NCBI GenBank assembly: GCA_035048815.1
Contig: JAUCBN010000035.1
Location: 6,336,501-6,400,500 of the forward strand
DNA length: 64,000 nt
Source: Abelmoschus esculentus
Taxonomy: Eukaryota > Streptophyta > Magnoliopsida > Malvales > Malvaceae
Direction: 5' to 3'
Shown: piece by piece, positions 23,299-35,883 of the stretch
Position numbering within the stretch: position 1 is the stretch's first letter
Layout: each line of letters starts with the position of its first letter
Translations under genes and position numbers: made by a program
Notes under the pieces: model-generated
The model's input: the letters and a program-made list of their open reading frames with translations, nothing else
Told to the model about the DNA's origin: nothing
Database searches by the model: none

Positions 23299-23897
23299 GT
23301 ATTATATTTTTTTAGTCACGTGTTATTCATTGTACTAAAAAAATATTATTTTTTATTCTTTCACAACTAAAAACAAAAGTGTTCATACTATCTTTTTCAC
23401 TTTATTGTTTGAACGTGAACTATAATTTTTATTTAGGCCATGTTATGCAATTCTTATTGTACAAGTATTATTGTACCATTTTTAACTATTATTTTATTTT
23501 ATTTGTATTATTTATTATACTATAATATTCTTTTTCTATTGAATTGTAGTCTGGTGATTGTACTATGCATTATTTTTTTGAATTAGGTGTGGTGTAGTGT
23601 TATGTTTTTTTAGCCATGTGTTATTTATTGTACTAAAAAAATTATTAATTTTTATTCTTTCACAACTAAAAACAAAAGTTTCCAGATTAAATAATTAATT
23701 TTTATTCTATAGTTTTTAGGCAATCTTATGCAATCCTTATTGTACAAGTATTATTGTACCATGTTTTACCATTATTTTATTTGAGTTGTATTTTTTATTG
23801 TACTAGAATATTCATTTTCTTTTTTTTATTGAATTCTAGTCTAATGTTTGTATGGTGATTGTACTATGCATTGTTTTGTTTGAATTAGGTGTGGTGT
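23299..23897 (+). repeat. Direct tandem duplication, two ~298-bp units
   Basis: Unit 1 spans about 23299-23595 and unit 2 about 23596-23897. Both contain in order a TTTTTTTAG(T/C)CA(C/T)GTGTTATT start, CTTTCACAACTAAAAACAAA, TTATTGTACAAGTATTATTG, GATTGTACTATGCATT and GAATTAGGTGTGGTGTAG. Divergence shows an old duplication. Unit 2 ends in a short GTGTA(G/A)T run. Confidence 0.8.
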
Positions 23898-25435
23898 AGT
23901 GTAGTGTAATGTAGTGAATCTTAATTGTACTAGTGCTTTGTTTGTAGGTATTTTTCATCTATTTTTTCATTCAATTTTTTATTCTTTCAACGCTAAGAAT
24001 AAAATTATACATATTCTACTTTAATAATGATACATATTCTTTTTTATTGTTTTGTTTGAATGATACCACTAAAAATCTTTAATGAGTCTTTTCTTGCATT
24101 GCATTGAAGTGTAGTATTTTTTTTATCATTATTTCACTATCCGTTTATTCGAATTAATTGTAATGTAGAGTGATAAATCGATAAGATAATTGATAAGGTT
24201 CTTAAATCAATAAGATAAATATTTATAATTTTTTATTTATGTTTTATAGATTAATAAGGTTTTTAAATCGATAATATAATTGATCTAACAATCGATGTTA
24301 CTACATTGGTGTAGTTGATTATTAATTTTTTTTAAAAAAATGAGTATTCTATTTATATAGTTTTATATTTAAAATCATTTGGGAGTTTATTGCGGTGTTG
24401 TAGCATTGCGACGCAATATATCGTATATTACAATGTTACATAATTGTTTTATAACGGAAAAGTCGTGATGCAATATTTATATTACATTGCAGATGCAATG
24501 TAATACCATGGTTTCATGGGTAGGGTGCTCTTGTTTGTATACCATGGTGTAATCGTTGTAACAGACGTCATACGAGTGTTGGGGGTACTTTAGTACATGT
24601 TGACATCAATGTTGCACTGATACGGATAAGGGGATGTGGACGGGGAAGAAAAACGAAAATTCTGAAAATTATAGGGTATAGATACGGTGAGTGTACGACA
24701 AATATAAAATAATAATATTATATATATTAATAAAGGAACAAAAGACTAATAAAAGACTAAAATAAGGAATAATAATATTTTTAACAAAATACTCATAATT
24801 ATATAAAATATAAATACACATTCATAAATAATATGTTTTTTTCATATAAAATAAAGTAATAAAAAACATTTATACATTATGTTATAAAAATATATTTATG
24901 ATTTAGTCATAAAATATCTAAATAACCGATAAAAATAAAATACTACAAACAAAGTAGAAAACAAAGAACATACTAAAATTACTTGTAAAACTAAAATAAA
25001 ATTTAAGATCAAATTATTTATTTTAGTTTATTTAAGTTAAGATTGATACTTTAAAATATATATTATATAATCATTTTTACCTATTATATATTTATTTAAA
25101 AATTCATCTTTTAAGAAATAATTATTATAAATAAATTTTATTTTTATATTAATTTACATTAAAATTAATGTTAAATTTAATTTTTTATATTAATTTATAT
25201 TAAATATAATATAATTATTTTAAATATTAAGATCTTAATCATATTTTTTATTAAATAATTAATAATAATAAAATCTAAATAATAAATAACTTTATTTTTT
25301 AATAAAATAAAATTTATGGACCCCACAATAAGTTAAAAACAAAGTTTATGAGTTTTCCTTTCTCCTTCACTGTTTTTCTTCTTCACTGTCCTTCGTTGGT
25401 TTTCCTTGTTCACCTTTATTTGTCTCCTGAAAATC
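23898..25435. other. AT-rich intergenic region
   Basis: No gene was recognised. A short less AT-rich segment at about 24370-24640 repeats GCAATAT/ATTACATTGC-like words but has no ORF. The remainder is very AT-rich. Confidence 0.35.
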
Positions 25436-25483
25436 TTAGGAGAGAGCTTCTATTCTTGATCGGAAGGTTGTCGGGACGTTCCC

Positions 25484-25541
25484 GATGAGTGTTGATCGTC
25501 CCGGTGAGCGTTGATCGTATCTAGTAAGCGTTGACCATCCC
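25484..25541 (+). repeat. Three short direct repeats of about 20 bp
   Basis: GATGAGTGTTGATCGTC, GGTGAGCGTTGATCGTA and AGTAAGCGTTGACCATC follow each other at 25484, 25503 and 25523, inside a GC-richer island (about 25430-25640) of unknown nature. Confidence 0.7.
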
Positions 25542-25639
25542 TGAGATATCCCTAGCCGTCCCCGTACTGTCTCTGTCCTGAAAACGTATCGGGAACGCAG
25601 GACGCTCTTAAAGTGTCGTCCCCGTGCTTCATTGGTTGG

Positions 25640-27185
25640 CATTGTGAGGCCTATGGTAATACAAAGAGGATTGTCTATAGTTTTCTAGGGAAGACGAATA
25701 TCAATTGTTGTTTTTTTTGAAATTTAATGATTCTCGTGCAAGTATACATATCGAACAACTAATAAAATGTGTGAGTGAGATCTTTCCCACGAGGATTGTA
25801 TAGGAAATTTCAAAAATAGTTAACATACACAAAAGATAAAAAAATCTTCTATATAGAATATGCTAAAGTAATTCTACAATTGTCACCAAAATACTATAGC
25901 AAAACAAAATTGAGAATGAAGTAATAGATAAAACTGCACAAACACAATATAGAGGAATATTCAAGCTTAAGACCAGCTAGGCTTGCTATGGAAAGTTCTT
26001 TACGTTTATCCTGAATCCTTATTGTTTTACTGGTTAAATAAGTGTTTGACATAGTTTTATAAAAATGTCTCCACTATCCCTAGTATAAGGCTTAACACCC
26101 GAAAATACTAAAGTATTACCTCTCGGTCACAACCCTAACACTTTTAATTGATGAAGTTCTACCTCTTTTAGTAGTTGAAACTCTCCCTTATCCCTAAGTT
26201 GAGTTAGGATTTTGCTCCCACAGTAATATCATTGTTTATGTTGATCTAGCTTTACCTATCCTTAGATCTAGCTACCCAAACCTCTTAGTAATGAAAATCT
26301 CCCGATAGCTCTTACAAACCAAGTTTAAAGTTGAAAAAGGTGTTAGCTTTCATGAACAAAACACATATAAAAACCAATCATAGTAAAAAATTCATTCAAC
26401 AAAGTAAAATCATCCACAAACAAGATTAAGCCATACTAAATTAGTTTATGGCTTTGTTTAGAAAACTATTCTTTCTTCCGTCTTTGAGATACATTTCCAT
26501 AAAAATGAAAAGAAATAACACAAAATGAAGATGAGGGAAGTCTTAAACACTCGGCCGTGAGGTATTCTAGTATGCAGCTTCTCCCGAAGTCTTACTAAGA
26601 TCCCTTGCTTGAAGCTTCCAACAATGGTAGTTCGACTGGAGGTAAAAAATGGTGAAAAATGGTCGTCTTTCTTCTTCTTCTTCTTAACCTCACTGTTGCT
26701 CTCTTTTAAAGCTCTCTCTTTTCTGCTCTGAACTCCTTTGCAATGAAGAAGTAGCTTTGTATTTATAGGGGAGGCTTTTAAGGTTTTATTCCCTAAAGAT
26801 GCAAGGAATATTTTTTGAAATTCTGTAGAGAATTGTAGGGACGTGTAAGGAATTGCATCTGGCTTGAATTTCACGAGAAAGGACAGTGGGCTACACATTT
26901 TTCTTTTATGCAATTCTGTTAGGTGCTCCCAAAATGCTATAGTATTTTGAAGTTCGATCCACCGCTGAATATGCTATAACATCTCTTTCATTCTTAAACT
27001 TTGCCCTAACAAATTTGCATCACACCACTAGAAAATATATTTCAAGGCAACATCTTTTAAAATAAAAATAGAAATAAAAACATAATCAAATGTAAACTTA
27101 AATGAAATACAATTAAATGCAATACAAATGAACTTGAAGTCAAACCAAATCTTAAGTAAAAGGGTATAAAATATACACTTTTTAG
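25640..27185. other. Repeat-like non-coding region, possibly LTR-derived
   Basis: The start contains GAGATCTTTCCCACGAGGATTG, a word of the kind often seen in large plant retrotransposon LTR or leader regions. A 151-codon frame on the minus strand (26913-26458) is lysine-rich and resembles no protein I know. Classification is a guess. Confidence 0.25.
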
Positions 27186-27932
27186 AGCGTTAACATCAGT
27201 ACGTGGTGTTGAGCCACTGAGGGCTATAGACACGATCGAGGTAGCTTTCAACGATGAGAGGATGGGCAAAGAGGTGTGGCTCATGTGGTTGTTATTCGAC
27301 CCTTGGATGGTAGTTAGGCTAGTGTGTATGTACACTGGTAGGGAGGAAATGACACGAACGTGGTGGCAGGTATTTTTTCTGCAGTTCTTGTCATTAATTT
27401 TCTTGATAGACTCAAGCTCAACATATTCTTACATTCTTAGTAAGCATACTCGGTTGTTAGATATACCTATTGAGTTATTAGATGTTGGCTTGCATGTAGC
27501 TAGTTTGTTTGGTGAGACTGTGATGGTTAGGAGGATGTATAAGAAGTGTCTTTTTATGGTTCAAGGTCATTTTTTTTGATGATATGAGGTGTCCTTTGAT
27601 TGGTTGGTGGAGCATCAAGCAGTGGTCTACTTTGAGACCAAGTGGGTGTTGTTGAGGTTTTTTAACGAATATTAAGTTCTTTTCTAATGTGGTTTTGGAG
27701 GCACGAAAGTTGTTGGAGGTACAGTGCAATGCATACTTCGCGTATGTGATTAATTCGAATATGAAGGGGGTTCAACCTCAAGATATATGAACTATTTGCA
27801 AATTTCCTAATGTGTTCGCATAGGAGTTGACTAGGTTGCTACCGGATAGAGGGGTTGAATTATGCATAGAGACATATACTAATACAATTGAAAGAGCTAA
27901 AAACATAATTTAGGAGTTCTTGGAACACAAGT
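27186..27932 (+). pseudogene. Decayed Ty3-gypsy polyprotein, protease part, upstream of the solo LTR
   Basis: Plus-strand frames show a degraded retropepsin segment (DSSSTYSYILSKHTRLLDIP, then GETVMVRRMYKKC), like the DSGSTHSYI type of Del/Tekay gypsy elements, and near 27800-27860 a stretch resembling the linker into RT (FPNVFA, then ELTRLLPDRGVELCIE). Several stops and frameshifts are present. The pseudogene is interrupted at 27932 by the solo LTR and continues at 30184. Confidence 0.7.
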
Positions 27933-30178
27933 TGTCACACCCCAAATCTTCCCAAATTTAATTCAAAATTCCTAATTCATAAACCCTAGGAATTGGGGAT
28001 TAGAATTATGATCTTAGTGACTAAATTATCACTTCTGAAAGTTCGGAGATCTTGTAGAGAGGTTTTGAAAATTTTAGGCCCTTATCCTTTGATTTACCCT
28101 TTTAATCTTTGATAACGTTACTCTCCTTCTTTCTCGTTTTTGAGTTAATTCGGTGATTTAATTCTCTGTTAAGTCTGATTTTAGTTCTGGAATTTTGACT
28201 TCTCATCTGAGGAAGATCAAATCGAGTTTCACCTTGCTCTCTCTTTCCTTCTTCCTTTTTCGTTCAAGTATTCATCGGGTGTTTTTTTCATTCGGGTTGG
28301 TAAGTTCGGTAAGCTCTCATCCATCTTCTTGTTTCTTGCGATCTGGTTTATTAGTTTCAGTGGTGAACCTTGGTTTATGTTGATCGAATCTGAGCATAAG
28401 GGGGTTGTGGGTTGTGTTTTGTATTTGGAAGCAAAGATGGGTTTTGGCCTCTGTTTTAATCGGGTTTTGTAAGGTTTTGTTTTGGTTTTAATGGTTTGAA
28501 TCATATTTAATTGTTGAAGGGATTGTTTTTAATCGGTTTTGAATCGAATCAGAGGGGGAGTTTTGTTGAAAAATCAGAGAAAAGTTGCTGGGAATAATTT
28601 GGATTTTTTCAAATTTCCCTAGAAAATCTAGGGAAAATCCAGATTTTCCCGAAAAATTCTAGATTTTCTCGGGAAAATCTGTCTCAACCCGGCTCAAAAC
28701 CTAACCCGTGACTCAATTTCCGACCCGAATGACATCACTACTGGCGTCTTCTCTGTTGACGTCATCTCTACTAACGTCACTACTAACGTCAACGTTGACT
28801 TTTTAGACCTAGTTTTACTTTATGTTTTTCGACGTCTTGAGTTCGTTGGCGTTGTCCGTTTTTCAAAATTCAAACCCGAAGTATTTTTTTAGGGCTTTTG
28901 AGTTTGAATGCTTATCTAGGAAATTATCTTTATATGATCCTAAATCAGTTTCTGTTTGATTCAGATGACGTAGATTCCGATCATGAGCATCTACCTCCTC
29001 CTCCTTTTGGACGACCTCCTGTTTATCAGCGTCCGGGATACGCACGTGAGTTTCGGTTTACTTCTATTTTGTGTATTTATCTGTTTAGTGGTATAGTAGT
29101 GTGTCTAATAGTTTGTTATTCGTAGATTCTACACCCGCTTGATCTAGTGGTAGAGCCGAGTCCAGTAGACGGCGTTAAGTGATCTGCTACGGGTGTGTCT
29201 CTCTTGACGATTTCTTGTTTATTTCTATATGGAATTTTCTGTGTATCTGTTAATTCTGTGTAACATGTTGATTGCATCATTTCTGTTATTTTCTAAAATT
29301 AATTGAATAATTGTTATGCTCTGAAATATTTATTGAATATATGATTCTGAACTGTTATGCATGCCTCATGTTATTCTCTTAGGCATGTATTCCGATTTTG
29401 ATATTTGTTCATACCTGATTATCTGTTCATGTCATGACATTGATAGAATATGTGTATGGGGAAGTTCAGTGGTATCACATATTGTGAGTATCACTTCTGA
29501 TCAGTTGCTCCACCTTTGGGTCGAGTATCTACTTCTGTTCAGTGGCTCCACCTACGGGTCGAGTGACCACTTCTGTTCAGTGACTCTACCTTCAGGTCGA
29601 GCTTCACTTTTGATGGTGTGTTTGGAGATAGAGTAGTTCAGGAGAACCTTCTCTTCTGATGGTGTTCGGAGTTGGGTGCATATCATACCATACATTCATT
29701 ACATCGTATGATCTGTTCTGTTTTGTAATATGATATTATGTTATAAAATTATGTTATTTTGTTCTGTGTTATACTTATCTATTTTGTAGTTATGTTTATC
29801 TGTATCTTAGAGACACACTAAGCTTCAAACTTACACCCCCACAGTTTTCTTTTTCAGATCTCTGACCTAGGCTACGAACGATACTTAGAGGATCCTGACT
29901 CAGATTTTTATCGTATGTTTTACAGTTTCAATTTCTGAATTATAAAATTTTATTTGGATATTATTTTCTGTAGAAAAGACTTTAGACTTTATTTCGGATT
30001 CAGAATAATAAATGTTTATAGAATTATGGGTTGAACTCGATTCTTTAAATTATTAATTATTTAATAATTTATCAGAAATTTTAATGTTATTTTTATTAAA
30101 ACCTAACTTGTAAATCAAGTTTTTATAATGTGATCCTAACTTCTAATCTAAGAAATTAGGTTGAATTTAGGGGTTACA
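27933..30178. mobile_element. Solo LTR of a Ty3-gypsy-like element, 2246 bp, TSD CAAGT
   Basis: It begins TGTCACACCCC and ends GGGGTTACA. The five bases before it (27928-27932) and after it (30179-30183) are identical, CAAGT. There is no internal region, so it is a solo LTR left by recombination between two LTRs, or a never-complete copy. Size and ends fit long chromovirus (Tekay/Del) LTRs. The host sequence on both sides is one RT gene, confirming the insertion. Inside are a near-perfect hairpin (28640-28681), a CGTCA cluster (28757-28791) and a 38-bp tandem repeat (29502-29615). Confidence 0.88.
29502..29615 (+). repeat. 38-bp tandem repeat inside the solo LTR, three units
   Basis: Units start at 29502, 29540 and 29578 with the pattern CAGTG(G)CTCCACCT..GGGTCGAGT and a spacer ending ACTTCTGTT. 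A weaker fourth unit may precede them at 29467. Confidence 0.85.
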
Positions 30179-30183
30179 CAAGT

Positions 30184-30725
30184 TCATTCATCCTAGTGTT
30201 TTACCTTGGGGAAGACCATTGTTGTTTGTGAAAAAAAAGGACAACGCAATAAGGATGCGTATGGACTATCAATAATTGTATAAGTTGACATTAAGAACAA
30301 GTATGCTTTATCGCAGAACGATAATCTCTTTTTCCAGTTCTTAGTTTGATAATGTTTTCTAAGTTTAATCTGAGGTCGAGATACTATAAGTTGAACATGA
30401 AAGAGAAGGATATGTTGAAGATAGCTTTTCGCACTCAATACGAATATTATAAGTTCTTGGTAATGTCGTTTGGGTTGAAGAATATCTCTGTCGCTTTCAT
30501 GGACAAGATGAATATGGTGTTTCATGAGTTTTTGGATTAATTTTTGGTAGTGTTCATTGACGATATCCTTGTGTACTCATGTGCCAAGGAAGAGAATGTT
30601 GGACATTTGTAGATTATCTTACAAACATATTTAGACAATCAGTTATATACGAAGTTGTGCAAATTAGAGTTCTGGATCAAGGAGGTAGTGTTTCAAGGCC
30701 ATGTTTCGGCAAATGGTACTCAATG
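30184..30725 (+). pseudogene. Decayed Ty3-gypsy reverse transcriptase, downstream of the solo LTR
   Basis: Continues the frame broken at 27932. Visible RT motifs are LPWGRPLLFVKKKD, MRMDYQ, an FNLRSRYYKLNMKE segment, AFRTQYEYYKFLVMSFGL and the catalytic FIDDILVYS near 30560. Stops and frameshifts interrupt it, and similarity fades after GHVSANGT near 30715. Part of a chromovirus-type pol. Confidence 0.85.
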
Positions 30726-31860
30726 TATGAGTAGTGATACAACTTACCGGAAAGTCAAGTGGGTGTATTGCTATGCCTTGAAAAGTCAAATGCATCAAAT
30801 ACGATCTTAGTATGGGTGTATCAGAATGCAAAGTAGGGTATCGGTAAGCTTGGAAATGTATCTATATTGACATCAATATACTAAGTTTTTACGTTTTAAG
30901 TTTTGGGGTTCCATAATTTATTATAATTGTTCCTAAGGGTCTCATGAGATATATATTAAATACTAAAACTTGAAATGAGTGTTTAAAATGCTTGCATGAC
31001 ATATGATTTGTTTTGGGTTTGGGTTATTATGGTTGTTGCTTGTATTAGAGAGGTTTAAGTATCCTTAGTGAATCATTGTATCGTTATGAGTCTTTGTTCG
31101 GTGCGATCCTGATACCTAGTGACTAAGTCTTGTAATACAATGAAGATCATCTTATGTGAGATTTCGGGTGATGTATGAAGACTATTCGATGTGAGATTTT
31201 GAGTGATGACTTTTGTTTTTTGCAAGATTTTGATCCCCACTTGATGTGTGATTTTGAGTATATTAGCTCGATGTGAGATTGCAAGCATTAATGGAGGTCC
31301 CAATATCAGGTACGTTGGACCTTACTCTTGGTTTATTTATTATTCTTGCTTTGGTTATTGCTTGTCTTATCATGTGTTTAGGTGGTCATGATAATGACAT
31401 TGTTCATTACCTAATTATCATATCTTATCTAGCATATGCGTATTTATGATTCACTTGAGACACAGTCGATAATTATGTATTCATTGAGTTTTGTTAGCTC
31501 ATCTTTTGAAATTTTATTTTTGTTTACAGGTAAGGAGGAGGATCTTACGTTACGGAGCACCTTCAATGAAAAACTTCAACATTAACCTTTTGGTAGAGTA
31601 CAAGTACTTAGATTTAGTGGACTATATATTCATAGGGTCCTTGTATTTGTAACTCTATTTATTTAAAATGTATTTGCTCAACTTTTGCACTTAGTTAGAT
31701 CTTCGTAATTATTTTAGATGTTTAAACTATTATTGTAGTTTGGTAAACTTGATTTGATATCATGATGTAGATCGTAACTTGGTTTTATTGGGTTTGAATA
31801 GAATAAATTTTTCTGGTAACGTGTTGGTCTTGTGACTCAAATGTAACATCCAAATTTAGA
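30726..31860. other. Degenerate repeat region, possibly LTR-like
   Basis: Similarity to RT ends abruptly at about 30725. The region holds several copies of GATGTGAGATT-like words (31150-31290) and a segment with ACAGGTAAGGAGGAGGATC (about 31530), reminiscent of gypsy LTRs. Borders could not be set. Confidence 0.3.
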
Positions 31861-34800
31861 GAGTTATATGATTTTTATTCAAATTATTTTATTAATTCAT
31901 GCTCAAATTCAATAAAATTTTATGAGAAAGTGTAAATAATCCAAATCTATATGCATGCCAAATTTTAGAGTCAAATAAATTCGTTTAAGTTTTCCTCAAA
32001 TTTAGCCTAACATGAACTTTCAACCAAATTTTGCCATTTTTAAAAGTTCATTTTAGACATTTAAAGCTTATCAAAACACACATCATATATTATGTCACCA
32101 TTCTAAAAGTTTGTAGGATAGGTATACTTTATATTATTTACTGAGTGACTTGCGAAAATCTTCTAGAAGAGTTTGATCTCCGATCTAAAATTCATAGAAT
32201 AGATATTAGTCATGCTTTGCCTAGTGAGATAGTCATAAACAATATAAACAGTGATAGTATACATTTTAATACATGTTTCATCAATAAAATGTTATAAACC
32301 AATGATCAATATGATGTATATCGATAATTAATAATATCAATCGATAATCAATTTCATGCATCAATGTTGAATGGCAACAATCATGGTTTCAGTATTAACC
32401 CTTGGATTAATTTAAGATAATGAATATGCTAATTTTATGTCTTGCTAAATCAATAAATGGTTTAGTTCATCTACCTCGTCAATTGACCAATACATCCCTC
32501 CATCCCGCCAATATAAAGGTCTTAACCGAAGGACCGTAGTCCACCTGCACTTAACAAACTCATAAATGTTATGACATACCAATTATATCCATTGTCCACT
32601 CGAATTCAAGGTCAATTAATTAGGTCAATAATAAATAAAATAACAATATCAATAGTCCAATGATTCAATAACAATGTAATTAACCAATTAGATCTTCTAC
32701 AATGATCTGATAAGATCGACAAATAAAAACAATATATGTGACCTAATTAATATATATTATTAATATTATTATTGTTATTGATTATTATTGGTATGATCAC
32801 TAAGCTATCACATATGTTGTTTTTGTTCGTCCAACTTATCAGATCATCGCAGAAGATCTAATTGGACTATTGATATTATCAATGATCAAATTTTATAGCA
32901 ATGTTTCAATAATCAATAACAACAATAATTTCTACACCAATGTTAGTCCAATATACAATGATCAATATTTTAATGTTTAATTATATCAATGGCCTCAATA
33001 ATAATAACAATAACAATAATAAGATGGTTAATGTTTCAATGCGATAGCTTAGTGATGTTTATCAATACATACTCTACAACGATTCAATGAAATAATCAAC
33101 AACAATGAAACCGGAAAAGGCACATAGCCTAATTTGAGATAATTCCCTTGTTCTTAGCCTTTGTAGAAAATGATGAACCTTCCTCCGACACTCGAACTAT
33201 GACAAGCATTATAATTGTCAAATAAATGAATAGAAGGGTAGTATAGAGAAAGTAATATTGATTTACAGAGATTAAAAAAATTCCAATATTGAATTGTATT
33301 GATTATGATGAAAAAAATAATAAATTAAAAAATAGGGTTTTGGTATTATAAAACTAAAAATAAATAAATAAATTTAATCTAATACTGACTAAAATTAAAT
33401 AAAAGTAAATAATTAAAATTCATAAATTTAAATGATACAACTTCTAGCTTTCCTTGATCTCAATTCTCAAATGACCATTGAAAGAGGTTTTACTTTAGGA
33501 TCCATGTCTGTTACAGTCTACAAGGCTCAACTCTTGTAAATCTTCTTTTTCTGATAAACCAACCTCATTTGTCCTTCTAAAAGATGTTGATTGGTCTGCC
33601 TTCTAAAAGCTACTACCGACTAGACGATCCAAATCTATCAGATTAAAAAACGTCGTGCCCTATGTCGTGCTTATGAATCTAGTCATGATAGATAAATAAA
33701 AAAATGAAAAAAAAAATCTCCTACACATAAATAAGGCAAAATAGAACCAAATCAGTAATATCGGAATTGATAACAAAAAATAATTATCAACAAAATATAT
33801 ATAAATTTGAACACTCGTCAATCTAGATAAAAATTAGAGGAAATAATTAGAATCAAAATTATAATTTAAAATCAAAATTTAAGCTTGTTATAGTTTTTTA
33901 GACAATAAAACTTCAACTGAAATAAGCTCTCAATGCATAGGTTTAACATTGTTCTCCAAAAACTTAATCTTGAAGTTAAACTTTAAGAATCCATGGATTT
34001 TAGAAATTGTTTGGGGCCTTTAGTCACCAAACCAAGGGTTATCTATTGATGTAGAGAATAAAAAGACTCAAGTATCTAAGGCACCAATTATGGCTAACCT
34101 AAATTGTACATCTTCTCTTAGAAAAGAATGACAATTTCAAGTGAAAAATATCAAGCAAGGAAGTGAATATCTTTAAAAAATGAATAATTACAATGGTGAT
34201 CTCTCAACTTCACAAAGTTTAAACTTTCGCCTCTAAACTTTTAATTTATTCAATTTAGTTAGTAAATAATTTAAATTCAGTCATTAAGGTCCAAGATCAA
34301 TAATTTGAATTAATTGGAGTCCAATATGATACATTTTATTATAAAATTAGAGTCGATACAATATTTGAATCTTTCGGACATAAAATTTTCGGTCACAAAA
34401 CCTAAATCCAAATAAACCAATTTTCAATATGTTACAAATTAAAACTATAAAAGGTTAGGGTTTTATCTTCTTTTCTCCCTCTCCTAGTTCCATGTCTATT
34501 TTGCTCTTGTTAATCGGTAGATTTTTTATTATCGAGATTTAAAACTCAACCTTTCCTTATTATTGTTTTCAATTATTTTAAATATATTTATACTGTAAGA
34601 TATATAGGGTTTTATTATTTTGAATTGGAATGAGGCAAAGTAGCCTTAATTAATAGCATTACTGGTATATGTCGAACACGAGATGTCTGGTTCCAGAAGC
34701 TGAGAGAACAAAGCACTATAACTAACATTTGGATCATTAAGCAACTGATTAGCCTATGAATTATGTAAAAATATTCGGATGTCAATATAGGGTTATTATA

Positions 34801-35322
34801 TTTAGATATACAAACTTACATAAAAAAATATTGCACAATCTATCTTTAAGGTTTAAAATTTAAATTTGTAAATCTAAAACCTTAAGCTTTAAACTAACAC
34901 CATAAGCCTAAAATCCTTAAACAAACAAGCTTGTGTATTAAAAAAAAATTAATATTTATGTTTTATTCGGTAAATAGCAGTTTGAACTAAAATTAAAGGT
35001 TTGACGAATCAAAATTACTAATTTGAATGTTTGATAAATAGTGGATTAGAGTGCAACCTCTTATTATAAAATATTACAAAAATGATTTTTTTTTAAAATT
35101 AGAGATTTTGACATAAGTGGTATAAAAACCATTTTACTCTTAATAATTATCAACACTTTCTAAATAATACAAATTTAACATTTTCTATTTTAATTTTTCT
35201 CTCTTGTGTATTTACATTGTTACATTTGTAAATTATTTTTTTATTTTTTATTCAAAACATTTATATTTATGTTTGAATCTAATAATTAATTAAATTATAT
35301 TAAAAATTATATAAATTAATTA
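31861..35322. other. AT-rich intergenic region
   Basis: No gene or RNA gene was recognised. It includes an inverted repeat at about 32643-32885 and many short AAT/CAAT-rich stretches. Part of 33430-33680 is less AT-rich but has only short ORFs. Confidence 0.35.
32643..32885. repeat. Imperfect inverted repeat
   Basis: The left arm (ATCTTCTACAATGATCTGAT, then AACAATATATGTGA) pairs with the right arm (TCACATATGTTGTTTTTG, then ATCAGATCATCGCAGAAGAT) around an AT-rich loop near 32760-32810. The left arm has an extra ~27-base insertion. It may be a foldback element. Confidence 0.6.
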
Positions 35323-35654
35323 GCTATAGTAAAATTAGCTTTTAGCGGTATTTTTAAGGGCGTTTATGGATTCAATGCCGCAAAATTTATATCTTTAGTG
35401 CGTTTTTAAAGAAATGTCGTTATATATAAGTTTGTTGCAGCGTTTTAGAAGAAACATCACTAAAACATGTCATTAGTGGCGTTTGATCTTTAAAACGCTG
35501 CTATATATAAGTCTATTGCAACGTTTTAAGAAAAACATCACTAGAAACATATCGTTGACGGTGTTTATTTTAAAAACGTCACTAAAGATAGTTTCTACTG
35601 ACGTTTATATACAAACGTCGCAATAAGTAATGCAAAATAAGATCACAAGATTAT

Positions 35655-35724
35655 TACTAACGGGATTTGAACTTGGGTCTTTTAGACCGTGGGATTAATA
35701 ACCAACCAACAAGGCTAATCTTAA
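35655..35724 (-). other. tRNA-like / SINE-like remnant
   Basis: On the minus strand TTGGTTGGTTATTAATCCC resembles a tRNA D-arm with box A, and AAGTTCAAATCCCG matches box B (T-arm) at the right distance. The acceptor stem does not pair, so it is not a functional tRNA gene. Confidence 0.4.
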
Positions 35725-35883
35725 TATTAGATTTGATTTGCCATGGATTTTATTTGAGACATTATATTCAGATATAACAAAATTAATAAAACCTTTCATC
35801 TTCCTATCTAAATCGGTACTCATCTAATTTCATTGGAACTTAAAATTTTCAGACCCTTCTTCTTCTTCTTCCCCTTTGCCTAC

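Noticed and set aside
26458..26913. 151-codon minus-strand ORF
   Set aside because: Lysine run and low complexity, no recognisable domain, lies in repeat-like DNA.
29126..29200. tRNA-like TCTAGTGGTAGAG in the solo LTR
   Set aside because: Resembles a D-arm only; no box B at tRNA spacing and no cloverleaf pairing.
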